The position numbers and the translations under genes are program-made. A stretch of 64,000 nucleotides of DNA, taken from assembly GCF_036320965.1 (NCBI RefSeq), contig NC_092231.1, forward strand, positions 1,286,697 to 1,350,696, given 5' to 3'. Shown here piece by piece: positions 12,029 through 24,357 of the stretch. Source of the DNA: Panulirus ornatus. Its lineage: Eukaryota > Arthropoda > Malacostraca > Decapoda > Palinuridae. The notes beneath the pieces are model-generated. The model worked only from the letters and a program-made list of their open reading frames with translations. It was not told where the DNA came from and did not search any database. Position 1 is the first letter of the stretch; the number at the start of each line of letters is the position of its first letter.

Positions 12029-12780
12029 GTACCGTTGTGCTGAATAGTTAAACATTACATGGTGGTTGTAATTGTTAACAAACAACTGTTGATTCACAAA
12101 AACGAAAATCAATTTGAGTATCTCTGTCAGTTCTGAAACGATACTTCAGATAGATTTTGAGAGAAAGAAATTCTAAAGTATTTTCAGAAGAGTTCAGATG
12201 TTGGTTTGACAGTGAGTCTGGCTTCAGTGAGAGGGCGCAGGTAATGTGTTATTGATTATCAGTTGTTTTTCGATAGTGTAACCTGAACTATCATCGGCCA
12301 CGTCGTGACATGACGGACATCTGGACATCTGAAGACCATCTGGTCTCTACTTGAGACCGACGACGTCTGACCCTCAGGGTCGTAGGTCAGAGGTCAACTA
12401 AATCGTTTCATTTACTGAAATTCATGTTCGTATAATGGACGTCAACACTGGCGTTCTCGAAGTTGAGAAGCGATACAGGAACAATATTATTACGATTACA
12501 GAAATCGCTGGAAATTCAGAGCAGATTGCAACCAGGGAACCTAACCTAATTAGTCTAGTTGAGCGTGAGTTGCACTCTGTGTTTATTTCCTCGTGCCGTC
12601 CGCTACCATCATCATACAGTAGTACAACCATCGCTATATACTGCTATGGCTTGTATGGATGATGGTGTAGGATGTAGTGACCGTCCGCTGGTTAATTGTC
12701 ATTTAAGCCATGAATAATAACATCCATTGTTACTTGGCAGGCAATAGCTGCTGATATTCATTGTAGTATGATTTAATCTG
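12029..12780. other. Unassigned sequence
   Basis: Overlapping open frames at 12422-12662 on both strands have no known motif. Nothing else recognised. Confidence 0.4.
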
Positions 12781-12812
12781 TGTTGTGTGTGCGTGTGCGT
12801 GTGTGTGTGTGT
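12781..12812. repeat. Imperfect (GT)n microsatellite
   Basis: GT repeat interrupted by two GC steps. Confidence 0.9.
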
Positions 12813-12896
12813 ATCATTACATGTTTCATTGTAACAGTTTCCTTCCCGTTAACAATATACAGAGTGAGGCGTGGACCCTCAAGACTTCAGGAAACA

Positions 12897-12969
12897 TTTT
12901 TCTCGTCATTTTCATGACATTTCTCGTGTCGTTCTCATGACATTTCTCGTGTCGTACTCATGACATTTG
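12897..12969. repeat. 23-bp tandem repeat, 3 copies
   Basis: Unit TCTCGTGTCGTTCTCATGAC plus ATT; the first copy is diverged. Confidence 0.9.
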
Positions 12970-13371
12970 AGCCATTTTCAAACGTTTGTGAGGAACTTTC
13001 GTGTATGACAACAAACTTGGTGTAATAACTGAGGTTTAGTTTGTCAAGCCTGGCTTTATTTACATAAGAATCTGGTACGTAGATTATCTGGGGAAAAGGT
13101 TAATTTGGTTACGTATTATTACACTGTATGGTAAGTAAATCATGTCAAGATTATCGTAATCCCCGGAGAAATTAATCTGTTTTTCCATCACAGTAAAACC
13201 TGCGCTAGAGGGATGAATGGCGAGGATAGAGCGAGGGTGAGGATTAATTTTACGTATCTCGTGCATTTTGTGTGCTGGTGTGGCCAGAACTATTGTTCCT
13301 CATTAGCACAATGACTCTACACAATTGGATTAAACAGACGACCCAAAGATTAATCGGATGACATTACTGTA

Positions 13372-13443
13372 TCCGACCCTCCGTTATCCGACCCTCCGTT
13401 ATCTAACCCTCCGTTATGCGACCCTCCGTTATCTATGCCTACG
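13372..13443. repeat. 15-bp tandem repeat, 4-5 copies
   Basis: Unit TCCGACCCTCCGTTA with TCTAACC and TGCGACC variants; the last copy is diverged. Confidence 0.93.
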
Positions 13444-13887
13444 TTGTTTGTACCGCTTCTGTTAGAAAACTTGGCTGGTATTTCTCCTTAGTTACCTATT
13501 TGCTCTTCCACTCGCTCTCCACGCTGCAGCGTGAGCTCTGTCTCTCTGATCTGCTCTCGTGAACGACTTTCAAAAGATCCATGGCTTTGTTGAAGTTTGA
13601 TTACCTTCCTGTGACCGACCATCCCATGATCCTTCATGCCCACCTGTGGTGTGCCTCCTTGCCTCAGCAGAGTGGCAGGAAGATGATCATGTGATTACTG
13701 CTCAAGTTCTGTAGAAGTCACTTAAGTGTTAGTGTTCAACCACTTGGTAGAGTTTTACTCCTCTTGAGGTCACGCAGGGACGTAGGTGGAGTAATACTTG
13801 ACCCGATCACCCAGCAGACTCTCCTCTCAAGACTGGACATCGTTACTGTCTTGCTCGGTCTGTTTAGTTAACATAGGAATGCCTCTG

Positions 13888-13889
<2 letters not shown>
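13444..13889. other. Unassigned sequence
   Basis: No recognised gene or repeat. Confidence 0.4.

Positions 13890-13957
<68 letters not shown>
13890..13957. repeat. (CT)n microsatellite
   Basis: About 34 uninterrupted CT units. Confidence 0.98.
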
Positions 13958-13960
<3 letters not shown>

Positions 13961-14290
13961 TTGACTCGTGCCGTTAATTTCCCGACTATCAATCATGCCA
14001 ACTCCATAATCTCTAGTGGGATATTGTTTTTACAATTTTCCAGCCGTCAGATTGAAGCGGAGCAATTCATCTAAGCTGCAGCCCCTCTGATGGTACAGTA
14101 ATTCCGCCTGGGATTGAGAGAAAATCCCAACGTACTGCTTTCAATCCTCCAATTAAATTCATAGCACTTTCCCTTCAGAAATACGACGTCCCGGTAAAAT
14201 TCCCCAGATTACAGTCTCCCTCCTTGTTTAGGCCCAGATCATAGTTAGATGGAAATGTTAAGGTAAATCTTGCGTGTGGGGGGAAGGAAA
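13958..14290. other. Unique non-repetitive block, candidate conserved noncoding sequence
   Basis: This block has balanced composition, no tandem structure and no coding frame, and stands out from the simple repeats around it. It contains several homeodomain-type TTAATT or TAAT cores (near 13971 and 14150). Regulatory function is inference from appearance only. Confidence 0.25.
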
Positions 14291-14622
14291 ACATGACCCT
14301 TAATTATTTCACTAAATACGCTCAATTTTGTGTAATTATGGTACGTGGATCTGGAGCAGGTTTTTCCATTTCATAATTTGGATGCACATCGCATCTTGGC
14401 ATGTGAGGGAGTTTTCCCTTCCCTTCCTTGTTGTTTTGATGAATGATGTACCCTCGTGTGTACGTGATCCCCCACCATCTCCTGCACACGTCTTGTTATA
14501 ACAAACTTAACTTCTCATTATTTCTTAATTTGAGTAACTTCTGCATTACCTTAACTCCATCGTTTCATATATTTGATCACTGTTCTTCACCATGTCACCA
14601 ACACACCCCCCCTCCCTCCCCC

Positions 14623-14624
<2 letters not shown>

Positions 14625-14657
<33 letters not shown>
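14625..14657. repeat. (CA)n microsatellite
   Basis: About 16 CA units following a C-rich run. Confidence 0.97.
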
Positions 14658-14659
<2 letters not shown>

Positions 14660-15160
14660 CCACCCAGCAGGGGTCCTGGGGTCAGTGTGGTCCACACGTG
14701 TTTTTCAATCATCATCATCATTGTTGTTGTTGTGTTTTTGGTAGTAAAGTTGGTTGTCCCGTTTCCATTTTCTGTTTTTTACGTGAGAGGTTAGTATGTT
14801 TGTTGCTGAATTTTGTTGTTAGTTTTGATGAGTGTTGTTGTTGCTCTCTCCCCCAGACCAACTGTCCTGCTCCCCTCATCCCCCTTCCTCCTTTCCCCCT
14901 GACCAATTACCCCATTAATCCGGAAGCCAGCTCTTCCCCAGTTTACATTTACCGTAAATATTTTACGTTTGTTGTTGCTGTGTAAACCTACAGTCGCTTC
15001 TAGTACAGTGTTCAGTCACGGTCTCGCCCAGTATAGAGTTCAGTCATGTAAGTACGTGTGACTGAAGGTCGTGCCCATGTTCCCCCACACTGGTGATTCC
15101 CTCCCCAGTATCTGTCTCCCTCTCACACACGACTCCACCTTCCTCAAGCTCCCCAGGGTG
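14658..15160. other. Unassigned sequence with TTG/GTT-rich patches
   Basis: Short (ATC)n and (GTT)n runs occur near 14711-14735 and 14805-14845. No gene recognised. Confidence 0.4.
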
Positions 15161-15385
15161 ATTCTCCAGAAGTTAGCTTCCCACTGAATCATCAACTTTA
15201 CAGATGTTCTCCCCTGGGTGGTCGTCTGGTCTCCCCAGCTGAACAGGAAGTTTTCCTCTGTCCCTGGCAGGTTCTTCCCCTCCCACGTACATACATGGTT
15301 TCTCCCTTGTAACAAACAGGTTCTCCTCCTAGGCAGACGGTTCTCCTGTCGTTCGCGAAGGGTTTCACTCGTCTTTTGATTGGCA

Positions 15386-15472
<87 letters not shown>

Positions 15473-16050
15473 CCTTCTAGGTTCTTCAATTCCCATTTGC
15501 CCCCCTCGCCGCCGCCGCAGTTTGCGTCTACCCCTCTCGTTAGAGGTGGTTACTCCCCTCCTGGGTAGTTCTCTCTGTTTTCTAGCAAATGATTGCTTCC
15601 CTCACTTGCAAATCAGCTCCCCTTCCGTTTAGGTGGTTTCTTCCCTCTCATAGATGGTTTCTTCCCTTCTAAAACGTGGTTTCTCTCCCCGTAGATGGCT
15701 TCCTCCCACCCTTGACGGGACGTGTCTTCCCTCACTCACACAACTGCTTCTTTTCCTCATGACCCGTGGTTTCTCCTCTCCCTTCCTGGCGGGTTTTCCT
15801 CTCTCTTGAAAGAATGGTTTGTTCCACTTCCTCTGGTAGTTTCTTCTTTCCTTTGGCTGGTAGTTTCTCGTTCTCATGTGGTTGTTAGTTTCGTCTCTTC
15901 CAGGAAGGTCCGCCACTTCTGCGGCCTTCAAGTTACCCTCTTCCCTGGCTGGTAACAGTCCCCTTCCCTGACAGGTAGTTCTCCCCTCCTCCCATGGCAG
16001 ATAGTTACCCCCTGTCAGGTAGGTAGTTACCCCCTGCCAGGTAGTTACCT
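15160..16050. repeat. Old degenerate pyrimidine-rich tandem repeat interrupted by (CT)n
   Basis: A motif of the form GGTGGTTTCTTCCCTC / GGTAGTTACCCCCTG recurs roughly every 25-35 bp from about 15160 to 16050, on both sides of the CT microsatellite. The same motif (CAGGTAGTTTTNNCCTTC) reappears at 17335-17450. This suggests a very old minisatellite whose units have largely diverged. Confidence 0.5.
15388..15470. repeat. (CT)n microsatellite
   Basis: About 41 uninterrupted CT units. Confidence 0.98.
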
Positions 16051-16569
16051 CAGAGGTATTTTAGCCTTATAAACTTTACCTAGCGCGAACTTTCCAGACT
16101 CTGGCTGGAACGCAATTTTCATTCGTGTTGGAGAAGTTGCGAATAAAGAATTCAGTGGACGTAACGTTGTATTGTTAACGAAAACAAGAGAAACAAAAAG
16201 AGAAATAAACCTAGAATGTCAGGGAAGACGTCAACACATGTCTAGAACACGATATAATTCCTGAAGCTGATCTGAACCACGAAAGCAGACGTAGGAGACG
16301 TGGGTACAAGTCTGAAAGGCGGAAGGATATTTGGATACATATCCATAACAGAAAACGCAACGTGGACATGTCTTAAACGCAAAAGGCTTCGCGGGTGCCT
16401 GACTGGTGGTGTGGATGGCCCTCCTGCCAGAGTAGAGTCTGACGATGACCACACAACACTGGGTATGGAGGACAAGTTAGCCACTCACCGAGGACAGTCA
16501 CCATCCTTAGGTAGATCAGGATCTCAACTCCTGCAGTTCAAAAGATCCGGTCTTTATCCAATATACCCG

Positions 16570-16670
16570 CCGTAGTATGGTATATATCTTCCGTATTGTC
16601 CGATATACCTTCCGTATTTTGGTATATATCTTTCGTAATCTGCAATATACCTTCTGCTTTACAGAACATC
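16570..16670. repeat. About 22-bp degenerate repeat, 4-5 copies
   Basis: The unit is close to GGTATATATCTTCCGTATT with two or three further bases; copies alternate GGTATATATC and CGATATACC forms. Confidence 0.8.
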
Positions 16671-18146
16671 CTTCACAGAATATATTTCATCCATCAGAGT
16701 CAACATCTTCGGCGGTGTGGGTAGTTAGTCATATCCCCGCTGGGTTGTTGCCAGGGGCGGGAGAACGTCTGGCTGCTCCCTGGAGAAAGAAGGTGTGCAC
16801 TGATGCCTACATAATCCACAGTGATGCCCCCAGCACCTGCGTCCACAGCGGCGACTTCGATTCCAGCTGCTCCCTCCGTCGGGGGAAACCCTGCGATGTG
16901 TTCCCTCACAGGGAACTCTGAGGGGTGGGAGGAGGAGACAAAACGATGCACAGACGTGAAAAAAGACAATTCTCTGTAATACTCGTTGTATATCATCACT
17001 TGTGAGGTGTAGGTGCTCGAGGAAACCACCAAATTGTCTTGAGAGAAGATGGACGGGGTGTTATGACGGTACACCAACATACCAGCTGGCACTTATAAAG
17101 TTTCCTCTTGTTAACAAACAACCATCAGTCTGGAGGTGAGGGACGTGATGATCATATAGGTTTGTTTAAACTGTCGACAGGTTCAGTGGGAGGTCAAAAT
17201 CACATGTGTTTCTTGATTGCAACTTGTAATAAAATGGTTTCCATTATGAATGTTATCAAACTTGAGCGGTCCCGCTTCTCCCTGCAGACAGCCAGACCCC
17301 GTCCAGGCTGCTTCACTCATCACAGTATTTTCGCCCATACAGATACTTTCCCCTTTCCAGTTAGTTTGACCCTCGCAGGTAGTCTTTTTCCTCCAGGTAG
17401 TTAGAGCCTTCCATGTAGTTTTATCCTTCCAGATAGTTTTCCTTCAGAGATTCTTTCCACAAGGCATTCCTGGACGGGTGGTCTGGACCCAGTACTTGCC
17501 TCTCGCTACATATATGATTCAAGCGACCGTCAGCGCAGGAGAGGGCGGCAAATGGACCTGGGAATCAGTTTTCCAATAGAGGGTTTGCAAAATGCAGGCC
17601 GTTCCTGTCCGTCTCCATCACGGCGGGTGTCACTCCGGGCCCCAGGGACGAGGCACGCGACAAATCCAGGACATCCCTCACTCCCTGATGGTCAGCCGAA
17701 CGCGATGCAAACTGTGGTCAGCCAGAGGAAGAAGCATTGTTGATTTGCCGAGACGATTATCATCTTGCTTGCTTCGTGTTAGGCAGTGTGAGGTGACGAG
17801 CAGACTTGATCATGATACTTGGCTTTTATAGTGACACTTCCACCCACGGTTATAAGTCCTCATCGATGCTAGGCCTGAGGAGGAAAGAGTAGACCAAATA
17901 CTGAGGGAGGTGGAACAACTGCATTGTGAGAAGGGAAACGTCATACAGGTAGTTGTTAGGGAAATCATGAGATCTGTAATTAGAAAAGCAAGTGGCAATT
18001 GGCAACTCAAGGGTGGGCCGTTTTGAGAACTGTTTTTTTTCCATTCACCTCGAAGCTTTCAAACTCTACCATTTCATGTTTTTTCCCAGTAACTATGACC
18101 TGGTACAGTGCAAAAGACAGGTTTTTCACCTCTTCCAAAATTTGTA

Positions 18147-18149
<3 letters not shown>
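16671..18149. other. Unassigned sequence
   Basis: No recognised gene. Open frames at 16700-17092 (minus) and 17552-17831 (plus) have no motif I recognise. 17335-17450 carries the diverged repeat described at 15.2-16.0 kb. A plus frame near 17880-18000 containing EERVDQILREVEQ is short and unassigned. Confidence 0.4.
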
Positions 18150-18192
<43 letters not shown>

Positions 18193-18240
18193 CAGTTAAG
18201 GCCCGGCCTTGATATGGACTTTTGTCCTTGACTGGAGCCT
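18150..18240 (-). mobile_element. 3' end of a retroposon with a 43-base poly-A tail
   Basis: On the minus strand a unique segment ends GGCCGGGCCTTAACTG and is followed by 43 A residues (poly-T at 18150-18192 on the plus strand). This is the signature of target-primed retrotransposition. The long pure tail suggests a young insertion. The 5' limit is not visible; the element may extend rightward past 18240. Confidence 0.65.
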
Positions 18241-20326
18241 TCAAAATAAGAAAGAAACAAATAGAATGTTAAAATGCGAAACGAATATGAGGAAGAAAGG
18301 TGGGCGGTGCACGTAGAGAAAAGTTAAGACCAACCAGGTAGACAGCTAGACCAGTAGTCCTGACGCTGAGGGTGGCTCCGGACCTGAGTGAGGAAGGTAG
18401 TGCTTCCCTGGGCGGCTTCTGTCTACATCCTACTGACACCGAAGGTGGAAGATGGTTCCGGCCATCATGTCAACACTCCAAAGTTAGGAAGCTAGTACTT
18501 CCTGACTTGAGTTGTTTAATGTGTTATTGTTGTGAGATTTAAGGTTGTTATAGTATTGTGAAGCTGTCGTTAAGTATTGTCAGTATTGGCTTTTGGACAA
18601 GACGGTCCACCATCAATCTCAGTAGGTCCAACAAAATATAACTAAACCAAGTCAAGCTGATCAATGACATTTTCGGATCGTAAAGAGTAAGATGACTATT
18701 CATTCCCATGGTGTCCAAGTCTTCAACGTTACGTACTGAAAGATGAACATCAATTCCTGGTGACGGGGAGACAGCGTCACAGGCCAAGTGCATCCTCCCT
18801 GACAGTTTCGGGTGTTTTCTAATTCACGTGGCGACCGGAGCGAGAGCGTAACACGTGTCAGCGAATGTGTGGGGGTTTGTGATGGTGTTTGTGATGATGT
18901 ATGTGTGCAGGTGGAAGGGAGTCATGACCACATCAGTGAGTCCCCCTCCTGCCTCGTGTACGAGTGGTAGTAGATGGGCCTCAGCGTTCAGGTAGCTTTG
19001 CCTGGTACAGCAGAGCTGGTACAAGGGTTGTACCACCCCTGCCTTGTTCAGGAGCTGCAGTGAAGGGTTCAGGACTCACGTGACTTAGGGACGGCCATGG
19101 TGGAGGTGTTGCTGGTAAATGATTGTGTAGCCGTCAGGGAATTAGGGATGGAAGCTGATGGAGGCCTGGACGAGGCACTAGTGGACTTCCATCGCATTTC
19201 CTGTCCATCACTGTCACCTGAGGCCTCTAACTTGTCAGTGGAGGAAGGGGACAGAATTGGAGAGATGGTGGGAGTGGGCTGGACAGAAGAGAAATGGGAT
19301 GGTTGAGAGGAACGAGTTCATGTAGAGCAGAAAACCTGATAACAAAGAATAAACAAAAACATGAGTGGAGAAAACTTGGCTCCTGTGAATAGAGAAGCTG
19401 CCACTGAAGGTCATGACCTTTAACCCGAACTGAAAGAAAACAGAGCAAACGATATAAAAGATCTTAGCAAAAATTCGCTAAAAGAATTAAGTATGTGATA
19501 AGTTAAAGCGCCTATTGTACCCCCGAGATGATTTTGAAAATGAATATTTAACCATGAAGAACGAAATGGTGTTTGCTGTGGAGGCCAACTCCACAGTTAT
19601 TCCTTAGAACATTTAAGAGAAAAACTGTCTTTTTTCTGCCGTGTAGATTTACTCAGCCAGAGTACGGGGAAGACTGGAAAAGTTTCAATTGGCTCCAGGA
19701 GGAGCGAGTGAGACAGGCAAGTCTGCCATGCGGGAAAGGAAACCAAATGTACAGCTGGTAGAGTTGATCCAGTAGACCTTCTGTGTTGGATCAGGATATC
19801 ACTGTACACGCCAACGGTGAGGGATATCAGTGAAGTTTGTGACAGTGAACGGTAAGCAGTGCCTTGAGTCAAGAGTGTAACTGGCTCGACGCTCTGTGAG
19901 TGCCTCACACTTCTCTGAGTCATTGTCGTCTCTGGGGGGATGAGTCCCTCCTGCCTCATAAATCATACCTCACCACCGGGGTGTCGCCCCAGCTAACCTC
20001 CTCCCCTGTCTATCCCCGGGGATCAACTTGACTGTTTCTGCTGTTGCACAGCACGGCAGCAGCCACGGTCACCTCGTCAGCTGCTGCTGTTCGGGAATGG
20101 TAGTGCTGCGGGGGGGTGACCCTCATACCTCCCTCACCCTATCTCCATCACCACTATTCTCCTCCAACACTACCTTCCTTCTACACCACTATCCTACTTC
20201 CTCACCTCAACCCTGCATCCCCACTACTACCCATCTCCCTATCACCCCCCCCCCCTCCCTCCCATCTCCGCAGTGAATAACAATAGGTAAATGAGGAAGC
20301 AAACATGTGACCAGTGATCAGAGGCT
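18241..20326. other. Unassigned sequence
   Basis: Two kilobases with only short open frames lacking known motifs, and no tandem array. The left part may contain the body of the poly-A retroposon. Confidence 0.4.
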
Positions 20327-20343
20327 AAAAAAAAAAAAAAAAA
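20327..20343. repeat. (A)17 run
   Basis: Pure A run immediately before the LINE fragment that follows. Confidence 0.95.
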
Positions 20344-21060
20344 CTAAAGCGAACAAAATTCTCGGCTTCAAAAGTCATTAGAGTTTGCCTATGAAACCAA
20401 TTGTCAGTCTTAAGTTTCAGTGTTGCCTCCACATCTGGAATATTTTCCTCAGTTGTGGTCACCCTTCGTGAGGAAAGATGGGCAGAGTAGAGCGGCGAGC
20501 TGCCGAGGTGGTTCCCGGACTGACAAACAAATCCTATGAGAGCTGGTATATACAACTTGAACCTCTTTCCATCAGACAAGCGAAGGTTAAAAGGTCATTC
20601 AATGCAAGTTTTCCAGAATTATCAAAGGTTTCGATAATCTCGATCTAACGTATAGCTACGTAAGGCTAGATTAATTTGTCTGATTTTACTTGAAGTGATC
20701 AATGCAATCTCGTACATAACGTTTTCCTTCGAATAAACTATAATACTTTTTCAACAGAAGTCTTAACAGATGGAATTATTGCCATTTAGAGAAGCTGAAA
20801 GCAGCACCATACGTATGTTTAAGAATAGACTTTATGAATACTTCGCTTCAAGTCTACGATTGACATAACTTGCGCCTCTTTAGTTACGTAGAAAGTTACA
20901 GGCGTTTCTCCTTCAGTTATCTTCTGTTCTCCTGTTTTCCTTTCTGCTCTCACCTCACTATTCTCGAAGCTTCTCATCTCTTCCACCCTCACAAACAGAC
21001 CCAAATAAGACCTACTGGTCTGTTGCTGGCTGAATTCCTTTGTATTCCCGTCTTCTCCAG
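20344..21060 (+). mobile_element. LINE C-terminal region and 3' end, CR1/Jockey-type, copy 1
   Basis: Plus-strand frames give ANKILGFKSH, then VERRAAEVVPGLTNKSYES (20475-20545). This matches the LERVQRRATKMIPGL...SYEERL block found after the polymerase domain of many CR1/Jockey LINEs. It continues to a block equivalent to L-x-S-L-x-x-R-R-x-x-G-D-L-I-x-V-F-K. Further on the DNA parallels the copy at 31.8-32.3 kb, including AGCAGCACCATACGTATG, GTTTAAGAATAGACTT and a 3' end with AAACAGACC...TGGTCTGTTGCTG. Stops and frameshifts make it non-functional. Confidence 0.75.
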
Positions 21061-21292
21061 ACTCCAGCGGCCATACAACCCCAGCTTTCCCCAGTACCCC
21101 AGCGTCTCAGACTTCAACATGACTAATGCTGTTCCCACTTCACCCAGGGGACCCATTCTCCCCAGCACCCCCCCCCCCCTCCCCTCACCTCTGCACCTTA
21201 ACCGCACACACGACACGACACAAACAAGCTTCAATCAAGCAAGAAAGGGCAAGTTAGATTCTTTCGTACGAGTAACATTCCTCTGAGCGAGC

Positions 21293-21440
21293 ACTGAGCA
21301 CGAAGGTACGACCCATGAGCACGACAGGACGACCCTAGTGTGTTAAAGGTTCGGCCATTATCCTGACTCAGATCAAAGGTCATGCCATCATACCCACGAG
21401 TCGTTCTGTTGTGTCGAGTGTCGTGTTGTCGTGGTGAAGG
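21293..21440. repeat. Foldback-like repeat, copy 2
   Basis: Left-arm units run in inverted orientation (GAGCACGAAGGTACGACCC, GAGCACGACAGGACGACCC). Half of the core follows (CAGATCAAAGGTCATGCCAT to CATACCC). Right-arm units in direct orientation (GAGTCGTTCTGTTGTGTC) follow. The left half of the core is mostly lost. This copy shows the inverted-then-direct arm order clearly. Confidence 0.75.
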
Positions 21441-21583
21441 TTCACACCTTCCTGCTGGAGGAGTTAAATGCTCTTGTGTATGTGAACACTAATTAGTTTG
21501 CTCGTGTTTAACGTAAGTATCATTAAGTATAAAAACTTAACAGTTCGTGGTTCATGCTCATCACTGGGTAAATGTGATAATTA

Positions 21584-21636
21584 CACTCTCCACGCGTGGT
21601 CATGTGACACTCTCCACGCGTGGTCATGTGACACGG
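21584..21636. repeat. 24-bp duplication around CCACGCGTGG
   Basis: CACTCTCCACGCGTGGTCAT plus GTGA occurs twice in tandem. Each copy holds the perfect palindrome CCACGCGTGG and a CATGTG E-box. Confidence 0.92.
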
Positions 21637-21639
21637 AAT

Positions 21640-22190
21640 GACGGAGCACAACAGTTTGTGGGAGGGTGTTTGGAGACATTAGCCACCCTCATATGGGAAG
21701 TGGACATCGACCTGACGCCAACCTGTTCTTGAGAAACGATTGTCGTAACGTGTACACGTCACGTCACAACCAGGTCGTCGTATGAACATGTTATATCTTG
21801 CGTCTTTAAATCGACGCATGATAAGGAGTCTAACGTAAGAACAAAGATGATTTTATATATTTCCTCTTTTCTTTCTGTATGTATGATACAGTGATAACAT
21901 TACAGTAGTAGTTGTAGTAAAGGATTGTTACGTATTCAGAATCCGGGGAGTGTTGGTGCGAACGAGGGACCTAACAACCTCTCATTACCACTGTAGGTGT
22001 TGAGTCGCAGTCGTTAAGTAATTACCGGTCATTACGTGTTAATGTTGGGTCGGCACTGCTAATAGCAGTGCTACAAACTTTTGTCCTCCTGCTGTTGTGT
22101 TAGGGAGAATTGCATAATCGTGAAATCAACTATGTTCTTTTATGTATTGTTAAGTAAACCGTAATATCCATTATAATCTGTCGTAATCTT
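21640..22190. other. Unassigned sequence
   Basis: No gene or repeat recognised. Confidence 0.4.
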
Positions 22191-22198
22191 AACAATCA

Positions 22199-22358
22199 TG
22201 TGTTGTATTAAAGTCATCTTGTGTTGTATTCAAGTCATCCTGTGTTGTATTCAAGTCATCCTGTGTTGTATTCAAGTCATCCTGTGTTGTATTCAAGTCA
22301 TCTTGTGTTGTATTCAAGTCATCCTGTGTTGTATTCAAGTCATCTTGTGTTGTATTCA
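22199..22358. repeat. 21-bp minisatellite, 7-8 copies
   Basis: Unit GTGTTGTATTCAAGTCATCC plus T, with a TCATCTT variant. It is unrelated in sequence to the TCGTACCGTCGTGCT family although the period is the same. Confidence 0.96.
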
Positions 22359-23242
22359 AGTTAGATCTTACGGTAGGAAATAGTGTGAAGGATTGTAAAG
22401 GTTGTGCAGGAGACTTCTGTCTGGGTGCACAGGATATTGGCGGCACTGACGGGGCTTTGGATTGTCCCACAAGGAAATGATGACCCTGGCTGTTCCTGGC
22501 TGCACCTCCACTACAGCTGCTGTACTGTTAGGGGTATTACAAGATACGTCTTTTCTATTTTAATTCATTTTTCTATTCCTTCCCCTTTTCCTTCTCATTG
22601 CTTCCCTCCTACAGCTCCCAAAACACCGCGTGTTACCAATGTTATCTCTCTCCCTTAACATGCTCTCCCTGCAGTGTTTTTCTTCTTGTTCCCTCTGTAA
22701 CACTTGCCTGTTTGTGTTGTCATCCCTCCCCTTCCTATAACACGTAGACTGTTGATTTGACTTTCTAACTATTCCACAAACTCACTCTCCCACGTTGTCC
22801 TTACCCCCGTTCCATGACGCTCTCTCTGCTCTCGGTGGGTTTGTCTTCCCGTCCCACTCGCAGAATCTACTCACAACATCAAGGGAATAAATCTCAAAAC
22901 TTTTAAGTCACGCATCTTGATTTTGCTAATGGCAGACATTCTGTTCCTCGTGTTCGACACATCCAGCCAGGCGAAGCACTGATCGAAACAAACGACACGA
23001 GCTAAATACCAGCCCGAATCAGCGTTACGGATTGAATCGCCTTTATAGACCAGCGAGATCACCCTAATAGCACTGCGAATCAGCAGTACGACGTGAATCA
23101 CCTGTATGAACCAGTGAGGCTTTGCGAATCATCACCAGCAGGAAAGATTATCGGAATCACTAGTTCGAACGAGAACATGAATCCTTACAAACAGGACATG
23201 TGATTGTGACCTGGATTCTTAATCTCTTGAGCTTGACGGCTC
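22359..23242. other. Unassigned sequence
   Basis: No gene recognised. From about 23000 rightward a loose repeat of GAATCAxC and GTATGAACCAGTG-like phrases begins and becomes clearer at 23455-23625. Confidence 0.4.
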
Positions 23243-23342
23243 TACCGTTGCGTATGACCTGACCTCCGACCTGACTCATAAGGCCTTCGTTCCCGAGGGT
23301 CTTACCGGTGTGCTAGAATATCATATCGTCGTGTTAATGGTG
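23243..23342. repeat. Foldback-like repeat, copy 3 (partial)
   Basis: Contains GCGTATGACCTGACC, then CCGACCTGACTCATAAGG, then GAGGGTCTTACCGGTGTGCT and ATATCGTCGTGTTAATGG. The order matches the core and right arm of the family, though it is eroded. Confidence 0.6.
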
Positions 23343-23454
23343 TCAGAAGGACGCCATACGACTCATCAAACAAACCTAGCAACAGAAACTATCTCGGTAA
23401 CAAATTTCTAGCAAACGAGAGCGTCTGAACTGGAACTGAACCTAACGAAACCTC

Positions 23455-23625
23455 CGAATCATCAGTCTGAACGCAGTAAACCCACTGTATCGGCAGTCGC
23501 TACGACGTGAACCGGTTCACTTCGTCTTGGCAGTCTGAACGAAGTGAACCCTCCAGATCAGCAACCTGAACGAAGTGAACCCTCCGGATCAGCAGCTTGA
23601 ACGAAGCGAACCCTCCGTATTGGCA
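23455..23625. repeat. Degenerate repeat of about 30-35 bp
   Basis: Phrases of the form GAACGAAGTGAACCCTCCGG and ATCAGCAGCCTGAAC recur four to five times. Further diverged relatives (GAATCACC, CCGTATTGGCAG) extend to about 23790. Confidence 0.75.
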
Positions 23626-23859
23626 GACCCCTGGAGAAGACGAGATGATCCGAGTCTCCAGCCCTGAGCGACGGCACCGTCCAAATCGCCGAGGCCATCA
23701 AGCGAGACAATCCACATCACCGTGAAGGGTAGTGTCATCCGAATCACCACTTTGAAGCAGGGAGACCCACCCAAATCACCAATACCGGGTGATTGTCATG
23801 GTGGGTGATCCGAGGGGAGGGCGAGCGCATTATATAGCATTACATATGTGTGTGTGTGT

Positions 23860-24120
23860 CCGGGTAATAGACCCCATTACCACTAATGGTGAAGCCATCA
23901 GCGGCGCTGCAAATGGTATTATTTATTTCGGAGCCTCTGATGCTGTTTTAGATTTTCTTTTTTTTTAACTCTGGAATGAACGTAAAAGCTGCCGGCCAAT
24001 CCCGCGTCGCGACAGAGGCTTAACGCTATTGCCTCGCTCGACATGGCGTTCAAACTTGTTTATTGGGTCGTTTATCTTGGTTGAATCACCTAGAGTTGTT
24101 GTGTAGTGCCTTATATTACG
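23860..24120. other. Unique non-repetitive block, candidate conserved noncoding sequence
   Basis: This block includes CCATTACCACTAATGGTGAA, a hyphenated palindrome (CCATTA-CCAC-TAATGG), and a CpG-bearing stretch near 23990-24050. No open frame or repeat is present. It stands out from the flanking decayed repeats. Function is inferred only. Confidence 0.25.
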
Positions 24121-24357
24121 CTAATGCTGGAACTTGCTCAACTGCTGCTTCAGTGAATAAAGTCGTATGTCTGAATGATAGAATTTGTGCAGGATATCAT
24201 TAGCTATATGATTCTGGAGGAGGCAAATACGGCGTCATATAAAGTTAAGTATGGCCCTGATAATGGCATGGTATTAAACTTCCCATTAAGCTAATGATAC
24301 AAGAAAGGTAGAGTTTTTAGTTAAGAGTTAAAAGGGAATAGTTAGTACAGGCATTTA

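Noticed and set aside
12422..12662. Overlapping open frames on both strands
   Set aside because: Short, without motifs, and overlapping antisense frames of similar length are typical of chance.
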